The notes beneath the pieces were generated by a model, which was not told the origin of the DNA, did not search any database, and saw only the letters and a list, made by a program, of their open reading frames with translations. Below are positions 37,301 to 52,300 of a DNA stretch of 64,000 bases, in pieces (positions within the stretch are counted from its first letter, which is position 1; each line of letters starts with the position of its first letter). Where the stretch lies: assembly GCA_934045905.1 (NCBI GenBank), contig OW203769.1:26815705-26879704 (forward strand), in the 5' to 3' direction. The position numbers and the translations under genes are program-made. This stretch comes from Leuctra nigra. Taxonomy: Eukaryota > Arthropoda > Insecta > Plecoptera > Leuctridae.

Positions 37301-40300
37301 TATTTACAATTGACTGAAAGTGAAGTAAAAATATGCACCATTCAAGAAAGTCGATACTTAACATACGAAGGAAACTTACCATCTTCTAAATCCATGTCGT
37401 CTTCCTCTTTTAATTCATCCCCCTTTTCGTCTTCCAAATTTGGCACTGGCTGTTTTTCCGCTTGTTCCTAAAAGAAAAGAATAAAGATGATTGCAAGAAG
37501 TGAATGGCAATCACGAAGTTGTAGATGACCAGTGATGTTACTCACCTTGGTAGCCGCGTCCAAGGCTTGAGTGTCGTAGGACTTGTCGGCATCCTTGATA
37601 TGTTGAACCATATCTGCTTGGTCGGCAACGTCTTCGTCCTTGTCTGCTTCTTGGCTTTCATCCTTGGCCTCCTCGTGCTTCTGAGCATCCATCGTTTTCA
37701 GCTTCTTATTCACAGGCTCTTCTGTCTCGGCTGAGGACAACAATACACAACTAAATAAAAATTACACTAAACCGATGATCAAGCTATCAGGATCTGAATA
37801 TCAAATTTTAGTTTTAATAATTCGGATTTTTATCCACTGCCTATGCGGTATTATTTTTGTAAAGTACCGTATTAACTCGTGTATAAGACGCACTCGTGTA
37901 TAAGACGCACCCTTGTTTTGAGAAGTCTATTTTAAGAAAACACTTAGCATGCGTGTATAAGAGGCAGTAAAATGATGAAAAACATTGTGTGTTTGTATAC
38001 ATGATATCCATCTAAATGTTGGTTTTCCAGCTAACTGAGCTATTTGAATGAAAATCACTGCCAACTTGTTGTAAACAAACAGCAATTTCCTGCTTCTGAG
38101 AAAGGGGGGAGGGGAGTCTCTTCCCAGCAGCTGTTGCTTGCTCTAAGAGGCATGCACCTGCCTTTCCTCTGCATTCCAAAACAAACCCAACTCCTCTCCT
38201 CCCCTTCCATTAAGATCGCCAATCGCCATTCAACAGTGTTTAGTCTATTTATGTATGTCAGAGCAATGCTTTTCAGACGTAAACATATATTTTGTCTCCT
38301 GATCTAAATGCAAGGGAAAATATTTTGTTGCACAAATTTAATATGTTAATAGTGTTGTGTCTAGACACAGTATGAGTAGTCCAGACAGAGTGAGAGGGAA
38401 AGGCAGAGATAGACAACATGTGGCAGTCTACCACAGCTCTGTTTACAAACATCCACCTTGGATTTACTGGGAAAAAAGCTTGGTATGCATGTATAAGACG
38501 CAGGGCTGTTTTCAGAATCAAAATATTGACATATAATTGCGTCTTATACACGAGTTAATACGGTAGATATTTCTCTTCCGATCTTATTTGAGGCTCTTGC
38601 TTCTTAATAATTAATAATGATATAATAATCATTATCCCAGTTCCAAGAATTGGGTCGGGGGTAATTACTATAATTATTTAACCAAATTCTATCCTTCATA
38701 TAATTCCCAGGTGAAATGTGCCACATATGAAATCAATCATCTGTTAGGAAAGTGCAGCAGACAAAATATAGGTAATGGTACTTTTGACTGGCCGCACTGG
38801 TGCTGCACTAGAGTTGTACTGAAATGGCGTCACCATACAAAACTCAATGCAAATTTCAAACCGAGTGCAAACCTAGTGCGGCCCAGTGCACCCAGTCGAA
38901 AGGCCATAAATATCAATTTTGGAAACAATCTCTTGAAATGAACTTTTGAATCCATTTTTAGTGAAATGGTGAAACATTTTTAATTTGATGTCCATATATT
39001 TGGGATCCATATATATGAAAGAAAGAAAAATGAATTGGAATTCATGTTTCATATTCTGACAGTAAATTGTATGTACATTATCTCATTATAAAGGATGAGG
39101 AAATCCATTAATATTGCAATGCGAATACTTCAATAAGACGCTCGAAGTGACAGTTCAGTTGGGATGAATTTTCTCTCAGTGGAAAGAATTTTTGATGTAT
39201 TCACCTAGACTCCTGGTGCTGTCACTCTGTCCCGGCTTTTTCCTCTTCTCTTTCTTCTTCTGCTCCCTCTGCCTTGCGTTGGCGGCAACGTCTCGAGCAG
39301 TCGAGGCCTCCCCTCGATGTCCCGAGTCCTGGTCCTGAGCCTGAGCTTGACCGACACGCTCCTGCTCGTCCTGCAGGCCCTCGGCACACTCCTGCTCCTG
39401 AGACTTCACCTCGGCAGATTCTCCGCTCACCTGGGAACCAAAACACTCGGTCATTTACGAGCATGCTTCACTGCACTCAGGAGAATGACCAGACAAACGT
39501 CAATGTCCAGTTGTCAGTCTTTAGAGACTTAGACTAAACAGTAAGGAGACATTCAAGATCACCTAGTAGGTACATTATTCCAAAATCTTTACCAAAAATT
39601 ATTGCAACATCGAAGTGAGGTACCGATATATCTTAAAACTTAATTTTTCACGATTTATACTTTTACAAATGCCGTGTATTTTAATGAAAAAAAATAAAAA
39701 AAATAAAAGAACATTACCTACCAGGATACAGAATTTCTTTGTGAATTCTATTTTATTGATCAATCACTGATTCTACTGAATCTATTCAAAATGAAATGAA
39801 AGATCAACGCAACAGTCCTTCCACCATTCTGTTCTATTGACCAAAGCGTGAACTTGCCTGATCTTTTGATCCATCCACCTCCATCTCGTCGGCCGGTTGG
39901 ACCTGATCTGCGGAGGTTAGATCGTCAGACGGTATCGCCTTCTCTTCATCGGCATTCTCCTCGGTCGCTTCCTCGTCACCCATCTTGCCGCCGCTCTCTT
40001 CCGCTTGAGTGTCCTCGTCGTTGGGGGGTTCTTCCGGTTCTGTCAGCTCCTCGTGGTCCTTCTTCTCGCCGCCCTCCTCATCCTCGTCACTCGAGTCAGC
40101 CATCTTAGAGGGATCTTCGGACTTGTCGGTTGGATCTTCTTCGGGGGCGTCCGTGTCCGCTGGCATTTGTTCTGATGGTTTGAGAGAAATACGCAGCATT
40201 TTACATTAGCAACCAACACAAATCATTTACAATGTATAGCACAAAAAAATATATTAAGATTAGATTATGTTACTGTTTTCTTGAGTCTGCTAAGAGAGAC

Positions 40301-43300
40301 TCAAGACTGCAGAGCATTGTGCAATGAATAATAACAAGTGAACAACATTTCACGTACCTTTCATCTCATCAATGTCGAAAGGGTTTTCTTCCCCCTCCTC
40401 TGCATTGTCCTTCATCTCTCCGTCGTCTAGCTGAAGGTCGTCCGGCAGGTCCAGGTCTTCGGGTTCAACCTCCGGCGGATGGTTGCCTGAGTGACGAACA
40501 CAGACATTACGTTAGATGAACTGCATCGATATCGTGCTGCAAGGTGGTCAATTATGCCACACATATTTATTATGGTGAGTGAAGAGAATATTCTCATGAG
40601 AGAATTACGTAGGTACAATACATTATATGCAATTATGCAGTGGGATCGGGGTGGCGCCACACTGTTTCTGAGAGCAGGGCAGAACCATGAATTCTTTTTA
40701 AATTTAACAATAATCAAGTTAAAAAAACTATTAAATGCATACTACATGGATCACGATTTTATAGGAACAAATTTAACTGAAAAATAATTTAGTCAAAATT
40801 GTAAATAAATAGCCTCTCAACTATTGTTTGTTACACTAGATAATCATGTTTGATACTTGCAAAATCAAAGAATTCTATAATGGTCCCATAATTTGAATTC
40901 AAAATCAACTTTATAGCCATGTCCCAAATGTGTAAGTTAATCATTAAATTAAAATGATTAAGTTTTCAAAAAAATCCAACCAGGTCCTTGGAAGTCAATT
41001 GACGCCCAAACCCCAGTGGATTACGATCAGTGTGGATTATGTTTCACAGTTTCACACTTCTTTACTAGGACTGAAGTTTGAATAGAAGTACATTTTACAT
41101 TACTAAAAAACCATTACATTACCCAGAGTACATTACTATCAAATTACCCTGTTCTTTTCATTAATTTCTTTCATTCCATATTTCTTTAATTTTGTTTTTT
41201 TTATGTTCTTAAGGAGGGACCATCATATTTCCCCTTTCCTAAGAAATCGTTGAAATTCCGCATATATATAGAAAATTGCATTCTGCACCATAATATGCCA
41301 AGAAAAAGTAGGCAAGCTGAACTAATTTCCGAGATATATCACTTCAAAGTTACAGTTTTTCTTTCAATTTAACATTGCAACCATACAGGAAAAGGCATGC
41401 TGATATTTTCTAAAGTGTATTAAGCTGCTTTCCCACCCTAAGATTTCTTTAAAAAACTACTATATCGTGTATCAAGTACAATATTTAATTCTAACAGTTT
41501 TAAATGTACACGTTCCTGGATGATTTACTGAGATATGAGGGTTTTACTGCTTTATTTCGACGATTTTCCTAATAAAAAATGCAGTTTTACTGATAAAATT
41601 GTGTTGCCATGGTGAAACGGTCTTCTAGAAATTCGTATTTTTTGCAAATTAGTGGAAATTTCAAGAAGACCGTGTTTATATTGATCGTCCCTCCTTAAAT
41701 AAAATTGTTGAGAAAAAATCCATTCTATTATTTTAAAACACTTCCGCCTAGTTGGACACAGTGAACGAGACTTGCCATGATATGGGTCGGTATGATCGTC
41801 GTCAAGTTCCGGCTCCTGCATTTCATTGATCTCCTTCTTTTTCTTCTTCTTGCCATCATCTTCCTCTTGCTCGTTGGCTTCGCCTTGCTCATCTTCTCCC
41901 GCATTCCCTTCATCGTCTTTCGCTCCCAACTCTGCTGCTCCGTCTTTCTCTCCTTCACCTGAGACATTCAAACACTTTCTCTTAGCACAGAGTTAGATGT
42001 AAGCAGAAACATTTACAACATTAACTGATTTTCTGATCAAACTTAATACTATAGTCAATTAAACAAGCATAACACAAGTAATGACAATGAAATCCAAAGA
42101 GTTGTAAAAACTTCAGCTTCATTTAAATTATCATGCGATGTGGGTAGTAAAAATATTACAAGGACAACATTTATACCAAGAATGTGGAACTGAACTCGTT
42201 AATAGTGTTTGTATATTCAAACAATTAAAACATGTTTCAAAACTAGAAAAGAACAGAAAAATTTTGATATTTGAAAGAATGCTGTAAATGTAATAACTAA
42301 TAAATTTGCATTTCAGTATTGTTTTTTATTACTATTACCCAATTTAGTACTACTAATAACATGTTTGGTGTTTGATTACATTAAATTCAGTCACTAATTA
42401 ATGTTGGTTCAGAATCTTACCTTTTTCTTGATTTTCCTGCTTTCCATCCAGATTTTCCTCATCTTCATCTTCGGGCTCGGAATCATCATCATCGCCCCAA
42501 ATCTAGAACATAGGTAACAAATAACAATATTGTTATGCAATTACACTATGAAGAAAGTAAATGTACTAGGTAAATTCTTTGCTAGGTAGGTATACTGTCC
42601 TGGCATTCTCAACAGTTCAGAATGTGAAGATGCAAGAATTTTGTGGAAGAAATGATACCTAAGTAAACTCTCACAAAACTGTTATTATTAGTCACACAAG
42701 CAAATAATAAGTACATAATTAAATGGGAAAATAATAAATACATATGCACACTACTTATTTATATATGAACTGTTATATAATCCCCACTTTCACAGGGAAT
42801 TCCATACCGGTTGAGAACCACTGGACTACACACTGTCTAAAAAAGTTAAACCATCTTTAGCTGAGAATTGTCCAAGTTAAAACAGTGAGGTCTCTTAAAC
42901 AAATTATATGCACACAAACATTGGTACTTTATGGAGACAAGAGTATACAGTCCATACAAAATTGTAGGTATGGCCTTTGATTCCTATATATTCCTATATT
43001 GGTATGGCCTTTGGCCTTTTGGTATGTTTGATTCCAAACAAGAAATGTATTTATAACCAGAATGGATGTACAACGAGGAGACAGACTTGCCTGTTGATCG
43101 AGTTTATCAGCTCCGTTATCGGTCTCTCCCATTTCCTTGTCCGGTTCCTCTTCGTCGGCCGACTCCTGGTCGTCTCCTTCTTCCCGCTCCTTCTCCTCCA
43201 GCTCCTGCGCTCGCCCACCAAAGTCCTCGGACATCTCGATGCCCTTCTCCTCCTCCTGTCAATATATTGATAGTTATGAGGAAGTTGTGATGTATAAGAC

Positions 43301-46300
43301 AATACACGACATAAGGGTCCACAAGTACATCTAATAATCATAGGGTTATAAATCACTAATCAGAATTCAAAAAAAATTAAATCCTGAAAATAGTATGTCC
43401 ATAAATGTTATAATCGTATATTTATTTATGTATCATTCTCTATAGGTAGGTATAAAATTTATGGTATGGCCATCTGAGAAGGATGCCAGATGAAAGATTG
43501 CCAATGAGAGCCTGGTCATGGGTACCGTCAAGAAGAAGAAAGAGAGGAAGACCAAGGAGGAGGTGGGCAGAAGGAGTTGACACTGCCATGAGAAGAAGAG
43601 GTCTTCGCGATGGAGACTTCTTAAATAAAGATAAATGGCATTTAGGATGCAGAATACGGCCTGAAGTGCTGTAAACAATCTGCTTTAATAATAATAATAA
43701 TAAAATTTTGCTAACCCTAGAAATTAAAAATTAAATTAATTTAAAATAAATTACCTGAAAATTAATGTAAAACAATACATAAATCTACCAACATTAGCAT
43801 TGATTGATTGCTCTCAAAGCTTGCCTCATCACATGGCTTGTTTATTACAACTTGACATTTAATATCATTGCTGTTATTCATACTTTGCAGTCCTTATCTT
43901 CATCCTTGTTCTGCTCTCCTTGTGGCCGGGCGTCCTCCAGTTGGTCCTCACTCTCTATTCTCTCCGACACGTCCGTCTCTCCCTCGCCCTCGCCCAGACC
44001 CATGCCTCCGCTCGTCTGGTCCGCGCCTGCCTCGCCTGCCGCCAGCTCAGTCGGCACGCAGAAGCCCTGCAACACACCAGGTCAATTCCAGTCCACCGGT
44101 CACCCTCCCTTAATACAATGTAAGAAGTAACATCTACCTAATTGTACTATTGATGGTAGTTGATACTAACAACTATAGTAGCATTGAATAATCATCATTA
44201 TGTGAGAATAATATAAAAAAAAATATATTAAATAAATATTAAATAAATACATATTAAATATATTAAATATATATTAAATATATTATATTAAATAAATACA
44301 ATAATTTGAAAATTATTTATATTTCAAATCATACTAAAGACAATTTATGGTCAGCAAATTAAATTCGTAGTCTAAATTGAGCTGGCTCGACATTTTGAAG
44401 GTCGAATACTCTTAGGATGCAGTCCACTTTGACTGGTGCATCTATTGTAGTGAAATGGGCAGTCGGCAAAGACACGCACAGTTGTCGCTGAGGAAAGGGG
44501 AATGCATCCTTACATGGAACTAATTTTACAAAAGATAGAACACAATTAGCTCATTATTGTCATTATTGAATGTTGATGCTTTGAAATTAATCGGAAAATT
44601 TAACAAAGGTCACTCAAAATAATCATCTCACCTTTGCCGCTAAGTTGAGGAATACCGAGAGCAGAACCGAGAGCAGCTTTGCCGAGACGCGATACGCCGC
44701 TACTTGTTGCGTGACGAAGAACTGCGCCAGCAACGTGAGTTGCTCGAGACACGGCGCGCACCGCGACAAGACGCGCTTGCACGCGCCGCTAGAGTCACGT
44801 GACAGAGTGCCCATGAGACTGCGCAACTTCTCGTTGACGGCGTCGAGAGCGAGGTCAGTCAAGTCGGCAGCAAGAGACTCGGAGATCTTGCCGCGGAGAT
44901 GGTTCTCTTCAACCACGTCAATGGGATCGTCGGTTCCATTCTCTTCTTGCACTGACGAGGGCTGAAATACATCAAGTCAGCCGTCAACATTTCATTAGGT
45001 ACAGTGTTCGAATTGGGAAATGTGTTATGGGGGGATGGTGTATCGTGGATAAAACGATACAGTCAGTTAAGGGGGGGGGGGGGGGGGGGGGGGGGGGCTG
45101 GACCCCAAGTTTTCACCGCTGGGCGTCTTTTGGATTTTGGAGGCTGCAAGATAATGTAATTGCAAGGCGGAAATGGTAAAATTAAATAATTTCCAATTGT
45201 ACCATGCCAATTTGTTACAAGTTCAAAGTTCAATATAGTTAATAATTATTTATTGTATTGTAGTTTTAACAATGAATTATAAATTGTCATATTTGTTAAT
45301 TGTAAGCTGCCATTTGATCCTTGACGCCTTTAGCAGTGCAAGTTATTTATTGTTCAGATCCTAAAAATTATGTTTAATGGGGGGATGGTTTTGTCCCTAA
45401 ATTCATTATGGGGGGATGGTCATGCCCATAAATTCGTTATGGGGGGATGCCATCCCCCCGCATCCCCCCCCAATTCGAACACTGATTAGGTAGTAAAATC
45501 AAGGGATGGGATATTTCAATATCCAATATCGAAACTGTTAGATTAGATTAGTTTGGTTTAATGGCGCGTCAACGACGAGGTTATATTGCGCACATTAATT
45601 TTGTTATATTTAACTTTGTTGATCATAATTGGAGGGCAAGGGGAGGGGGTCGACCTAACGGGCCAGATCCGGGGGAGTCCAGCACTGGTGGGAAGGCCAG
45701 GCCGGAATGGGGACGGACCGGGGGGTGTGAGGATTCGGGCCGGCTGAACCCGATTTCAGGGGGATCACCATATCGAGGGGGGAGGCCGGCCCGAGGGGAC
45801 CGCAAATTCAAGGGAGGGCATGGTTAGGCCGACCCTGGCTGCTCTTGGTCTGGGCCTCACCACTGATCTGTCCGGCATGGGTAACCCTTACACATGAGCA
45901 TATGCTCGCCGGCGTAGCTGCAATGGATCGTTGGCCAACACAAACCCCACCACCGCGATAAGGTGGCAGCCGTAGATGAGGTCGAAACTGTTGTTTATAA
46001 TTGATAATATCATATTTTTTCAGTCATCATCATATTCCAAAAGAAAGAAAAATTTCAAGACAAGACCTTCCGTAACAGCTGAAGTCAAAATATTCTTCTC
46101 CAGCATTACAATTTGAAAAAGGTATTACCTATGTGTATTATTTATCAATAATTATATCCATGTTGTTTGGGATTTCGTAATGTTTATTTTATAAAATAGT
46201 GTTGACATTTTCGATTCACTTTCTGTCGACAATAGGTCTGTTCGCCTGCCACCAATTTCAGCACTCTTTACCATTTGGGTGGAAGATAGTGGTAAAAAGT

Positions 46301-49300
46301 AGTGAAAAGTGGTGACAGGCAAACAGACCTACTATTTATAAATAACATTACCTACCTGGATGAAATATCCCAAACAATGAATATAATTACGGTAATCCTG
46401 AACTTAAAAATCTGTATCAACAATTATTCTATTCCTAAATTCTATCGTAGGTACCTATTTATAAATAATAAATGTCCTCATACTGAATCTGATGCAAATT
46501 AAAGCAGTTTTATATCATATTATTATCAGTAATAATTAATTTACCTCTGGATGAATTGTTTCCTCTGGATTTGATACAGCATACTTCTTGTAGAGTTGCT
46601 GGATGGCGAATAATATCTTCTGCAGCAATTTCTCTGCATCTTCAGTGAAAGCACCGATGTCGATGTCATTACAATTACCCCCTTCCACTTCCATCGGCTC
46701 ATCCGACCGAGCCACAATCTTCCTGAACGATGTCACTTCACTTCTCAACAACGTCTCCAATGATGTCAAACTGTCCGCCATCGGATGTCCCGAATTCCCC
46801 GAGACGAAAACCAGACGCAGTTGACTCAACTCTTCGACAACGCAATCGAGCTGTTCGAAACTGCTCGCAAGAACTTTGAATTGATTCGGCTGGATCAGAA
46901 CATCGGTAGACATTTTGTTTATTAAGTCGTTAAGTTCCGTGTATTTCAAGGTCATCGCTTTATCCACGTTATTTTTGATCTTCTTAACGGAAGACAGAAG
47001 ATTCTTGACTTGATTCGATACGGCTTGCCACGCGGGGTCGCCACGTATTGCGTTGTTGATCGACGAGGTTTGCGCAACGGACTTCAGCAAGGGGACCTGG
47101 AAGTCGACGTCGCCCGAGCGAGGACAAGATGACAACACGACGGACAACTGTTCCAAGGTCACGAGGACAGTCACCAGAGCGCTTGACAGCTGTTTCTCGC
47201 AGAGTCGCAGCTCCGCTTGAGATGGAAGGCGTTCTTCCGAGCTCTCCAGCATTTGAAGTTGTGAAGTTTGGCAGCGGAGCTCGAATAATGAGTTGCTTGC
47301 TTTTGTTACCTCTTTCTTCTGCTGCTGAATTATCCGCTGGGAATTAAGAAAATGAAAATTAAGAAAATTAATAATTAAGAAATTTTTAATTTTAAGAAAA
47401 TTAAAAAAACAATAATTTTCAAATTTAAATATATTGAATGAAGAAATATTGTAGGTACCTACATTGTGCATTGAATTTAAAATATTCACAATCTCTGTGA
47501 AATTCATTAACTTTATCAAAAATATAAATAAATGCTCAAAGTCAAAACTTTTATATAAAGAAAAAAAAGAGTAATATAATTAATTCTCTACAACTATGTC
47601 CCTTCAACATAGGTAGGTAATATGCAGTTTATTTTCAACCAGAAAGTCAAAATACAAAAATGGTACTAGAACTTTTGATTGTTGATTTTTAACCATTATG
47701 ATTATGAAAACAAAATAGCAAAGTTATAATTGTGCATTAACAATTTGGATGGTACCTAATTCTAAAGTTACATAATTAATAATAGGACAAGTGTTTCTGA
47801 ATTAATACTATTTTATCAAAGGTTGAAAATGATCCTCCGGCCACAAAGAATAGACGCTGGTGATGATGGCATCTTCTCACCATGAGGTGAATCGAGAAGC
47901 CTCGGATTCGCTCCAAGTTGGGCGGCCCGAGGTCCTTGGAGGGGTTCTTGAGAGCGTTTTCGAGCATCGCCACTCGAGCGCTGAGCTTCAGGAAGTACTC
48001 CTCGCAGCCGTCCCACACCGACAGCAGCTGGTGGTCGGCACGTCTGCAGCAGAACCCGCAGTTAGTTGTGATATTCACACACTCATTTACAACTTCTAGT
48101 TCTTGTCTACATTTTATACACACAAAAAATATTTACATTTTCGATTTAATTCAAAGAAAACAAGTATTTACAAGCCTAAAAAAACAATTTTAATTTTTAA
48201 ATTATCTTCATTAAAATTATAATAAATTTTGATTTTAAATTATAGTGGTACATTGTCATGATTCATGGGCGTCCTTGGGAGGGGCAAGGGGGGGGGGGCT
48301 TGCCCCCGCTGGATGTCAGGAAAACATAACATTTACCTGGTGTATATTTTCATTTTGCAGCCAAAAAACTGAAGAAAATTGATTTCAAAGTGTCCAAAAA
48401 CCAAAAAACGCAGGGCAGGGTGGGGGTCCTCCTCCAAAAAAAAATGTTCCTAAAAATTTCCAATTTCACATGGAAAATCTTTGTGACCTCCTCCCATTAA
48501 AGTTTCATTATTGCTTACAAAGATAAAATTAAAATTAACGCCAACATTCTATTAGGAGACAGATTTTTATAAATTAGGTACACTCTAATTTTCTGAAACT
48601 AAGATCTCAAGCAAATGGAAGCATAAACTACAACAACCCACCTGGATTTGAAATGACCTAATGCCGCCTTGATGTCGACAGGTGGCACTGTCCAGTCGGA
48701 GATGGTCGCATCGGTCGCCCACTCTGCCAGTCCGAGTCGGTACGAGACGCCGAGGGTCTGCAGGGTCTTGAACAAGTCGGCCAGAGCTTTGCGCTTCTGT
48801 TGCAGGAAGCTCTTCGCCTGAGACGTCTGCTTCTCCTTCGGCAACTCCTTCGACACCTGACAACCAAGCATTTTCTGTGAATAACTTCCCAATTTCAATC
48901 AAATTCAATTAAAGGGTACAGGGAAAGAACGCTATTTGTCACATTCGGATGAAACTGAGATAAACGAAGTTTTATGTTGAAACTTGTATCTATCTTCCAA
49001 ACGAATCGATATTTCAATTGCATTTTTCAAGACTATGTGGCAGTATTTTCTAGAAACCAAGTATACTATCCTACTACTACTCTGAGTTAGAGGTCAAATT
49101 CAAGTAATGTTTTGTACAATTTTTTTTTTCTTTTCGTAAAACGCAATTATTTTTTTGCACTGAGCCTGCCGCATTATCTGTGTCCTTGGGGAGAGATACA
49201 CAACGTCCATACAATGGAAGGTTGAAAACAAGGTATATCTTGCCTGCATCCCCTCCATCATCAATCCTTCACCAGCATTCTGATGAAATTACTAACAATG

Positions 49301-52300
49301 AATTTACAAACCAAGTATTGGTTGGGATTATTGAGATTTGGGAAATATGAATAAATATAAAATTCAGTTTACATAACTATAAACAATGCAGCTGGTGATT
49401 AAGTGGCAGCTAATGCAAAAATAAAATAAGCGTTAAAACTAAAAAAAAATAAAAATTAATACCCTTTGATACTCAGGTACCCGCCATTAGTACCCGGGTA
49501 ATGGCGTACCCGGGTACCCTAACTGACCACTACTCTGAGTATACTATTCAGAAAGCTCATAAAAATCACTGCAAGATTACAACTTAAAACTCAATTTTTC
49601 TAATAAATTACTCATAGCTTTCTTTCCCTGTACTCTTCAATTGTAAGCGGGGCACTTGTGCTACGGGGATTTGCTCTATTCTCGCTACCAGGAAAACACT
49701 GTAACAGCCGACGTTTTAAAAAAAAATTTGACAGAGAGAGGGAGAAAAGATGAAAGATGTAAGGAATTGGTGGAGTGGCTGGTGATAGAATCAGAGGAGA
49801 GTGAAGACGATGAGGAAGAAGACAATGGGGAAGAAGTCAGACTGGCCAATCGGCTTCGGCATCCCAGGACGCCCTAGAGGACAGTGGAACTACCTCCGTC
49901 GGTCCGGGAAATGGATCGATCCAACTAATACAAGTACTAATCGATTAGCAAAATATCGGACGGCAATCCTATCAACATCTCACCTCTAAGTTCTTGAGAT
50001 GATTCGCGGTGTCGATGATTTCCCCCACAAGATTGTCGACCGTCTGCACGAGTCTGGGATACTCCGTAGCGAGGATCGTCTCTTTGCAGAGCTTGCGAGA
50101 CTTGGAGAAGAATGCGTTGGCCTTGCCAAGCAGCTCCGATTCAATCGTCCACTCAACACTGTCAAACTCCTGCAAACATTTTCATTCAAATAATGCATCG
50201 CCAATATACATTTACAAAATAAATTAATATAATAAAAATAACATCCTTTCACAAACAGATATATTATTTGATATATAGTATTAAAAAAAGTTACTCTGAT
50301 AAAAATACCTTTATTATTGATTGTGTATGGTGTATGATATACGATACAATTACAAATTAATAATTTTGAACATACCTTGATGTCATCTATTTTATTCGCA
50401 TTTAATGGTGTTTCAATAGATAGTGAAAGTTACACATTCATGATCTAGATGTACTAAATTACTACCTTAAAAACTTGTTTAACAATTGCAAATGCTCTTT
50501 GGAGATTCCTGTGATTTTACTACAAAATACAATTTTAAAAGAAATGATGCATAAATAATAAATATACATCTAATCATATAATGATACTATCTAATCTGGA
50601 TATTTTCAAGATATTTGAGTGCGACAAACCTTTGCTGCAGATGCAATGTATTGCGATGGTTCCAAGTAATACTTGTTCTGTTGATGACGCAATGATCGGT
50701 TGGGCGCCAAACCATCATTGACGACAGAGATCTCGTTGTTGGGATTTACCAGCGCATCGCGTACTGGCTGCTTCAGGACGTTCTAAAACAACACAAAACC
50801 TCGTGACATTTCAAATATGTAGTATCACAGTCTCGACTGCATTGATAATTTCTGTAACAGTAAGCAGAGCATAACATAGTAATTGAAATATAAAATTAAA
50901 GAAAAATCCTTAAACAGTCCTCTCAAAATAATTGTAAAAATTCATGCTTTTTGGAAGGAATTGAGCATTTTTGTGTCAATTTTGTTTCCCTAACCTCCGG
51001 GACAGACACTCTTTTACAAATAAATTATATGTGTTAAAAACCTATACAAGTCAAGTAAGGCTCTGCAAATTAAATGATAATGAACACAATAAATCATCAT
51101 TAAGGAGCACTGGAAGCACCTGAATGTGACGTGCATATTATCCGTTCCCTTGATCAAGCTCCACTTGTATGCCCATTTAGGTACAGCATTAATATGTTTT
51201 AACTTTTAACTGTTCATCTCGTTCATTGACCAATTAAAATGAACTGCAAAACCAATCATATTTATATTTGGTATATTTCTATTACATATAATAATAATCT
51301 ATCCGCTGGTTCCAATTTAATGGGTCAGGGGGTGGGTGTTCCCACCAACACTAGGGCCGCAGGACTACTGGAGACCGGTTGGCCACGCCTGGCGTCTCCT
51401 CCTCGTCTTCTTCTTCTTCCTCCACTTCCAATTGTTCCACAAATTGCCTCCACCTTGTTCTGTCCTCCCACTGTCTCTCAGCCTCCAACTCACTCCAACT
51501 TCCCCCTCTCTCCAAAACATCAAAACATATATTAAATTAAATACCTTTGTATTTTATTTGAATAACAGATGCATGTCTGAATATCGCCTTGAATTGCATT
51601 CATGACAAAGGCTCGCTTATCATCGCAGTACTGTCTCCAAGTAATAGGTAAATAAATGCTCATAGAAACCTGGAACTCTTTGACGTGTTTGAGCAGCGTG
51701 CGATGCGTCTTGTCCACCGTCTCTTTGATCGCCCAGTACGAGATGTCGTTCCAGCGCGCAATCTTGACAAAGTCGCGCAGCTTCTTCTCTATCGGCGCGC
51801 GCAACTGCGCAATGTGGGCGTTGACGTTCTCCGAGAACTGGCCGTAGTAGCAATGCAGGTTCCACAGGATGTTCATCAGCTCATCTGCAAACAGTTAAAC
51901 GCTCATGTCAAACAGAACTGAGGTCCAGAGCAATTCGCCATGAAGTAAAGAGAAATCTGTTGGTACTTAGTATTGGAATCTGGGTAACATCAAACTTCTG
52001 GTACAAAATGTCAAAGAAGTTTTGTTTATTTAATTGGAGGTTTTAGTGGCTCAAATATTTATTAATCGTAATTCGCTAAATAAATGTTTAAATTAAGATA
52101 CTTCAACATACGATCGAAGTGTCAATCAAGCAACATGGAGGCGGCGTTTTGACATTGACGTTTGACGGTATTTACCCAAAATGCAGTGCGACTGTGCCAG
52201 CGCAAAGAATTTCGTAACATGGCCTTGCCTTTGTATCCAAATCATTTTAAAAGAACTTTAGTTTACTTTTGTACTTAAGCAAACACATCTGTCTCGAGAA

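Noticed and set aside
42790..42835. hAT-type end (CCGGTTGAGAACCACTG) suggesting another element
   Set aside because: No matching left end or target duplication could be found in the intron; left unassigned.
39205..44066. Charged low-complexity ORFs on both strands considered as separate genes
   Set aside because: The minus-strand pieces are the acidic exons of MDN1 with matching splice phases. The plus-strand S/P/R-rich ORFs are their shadows.
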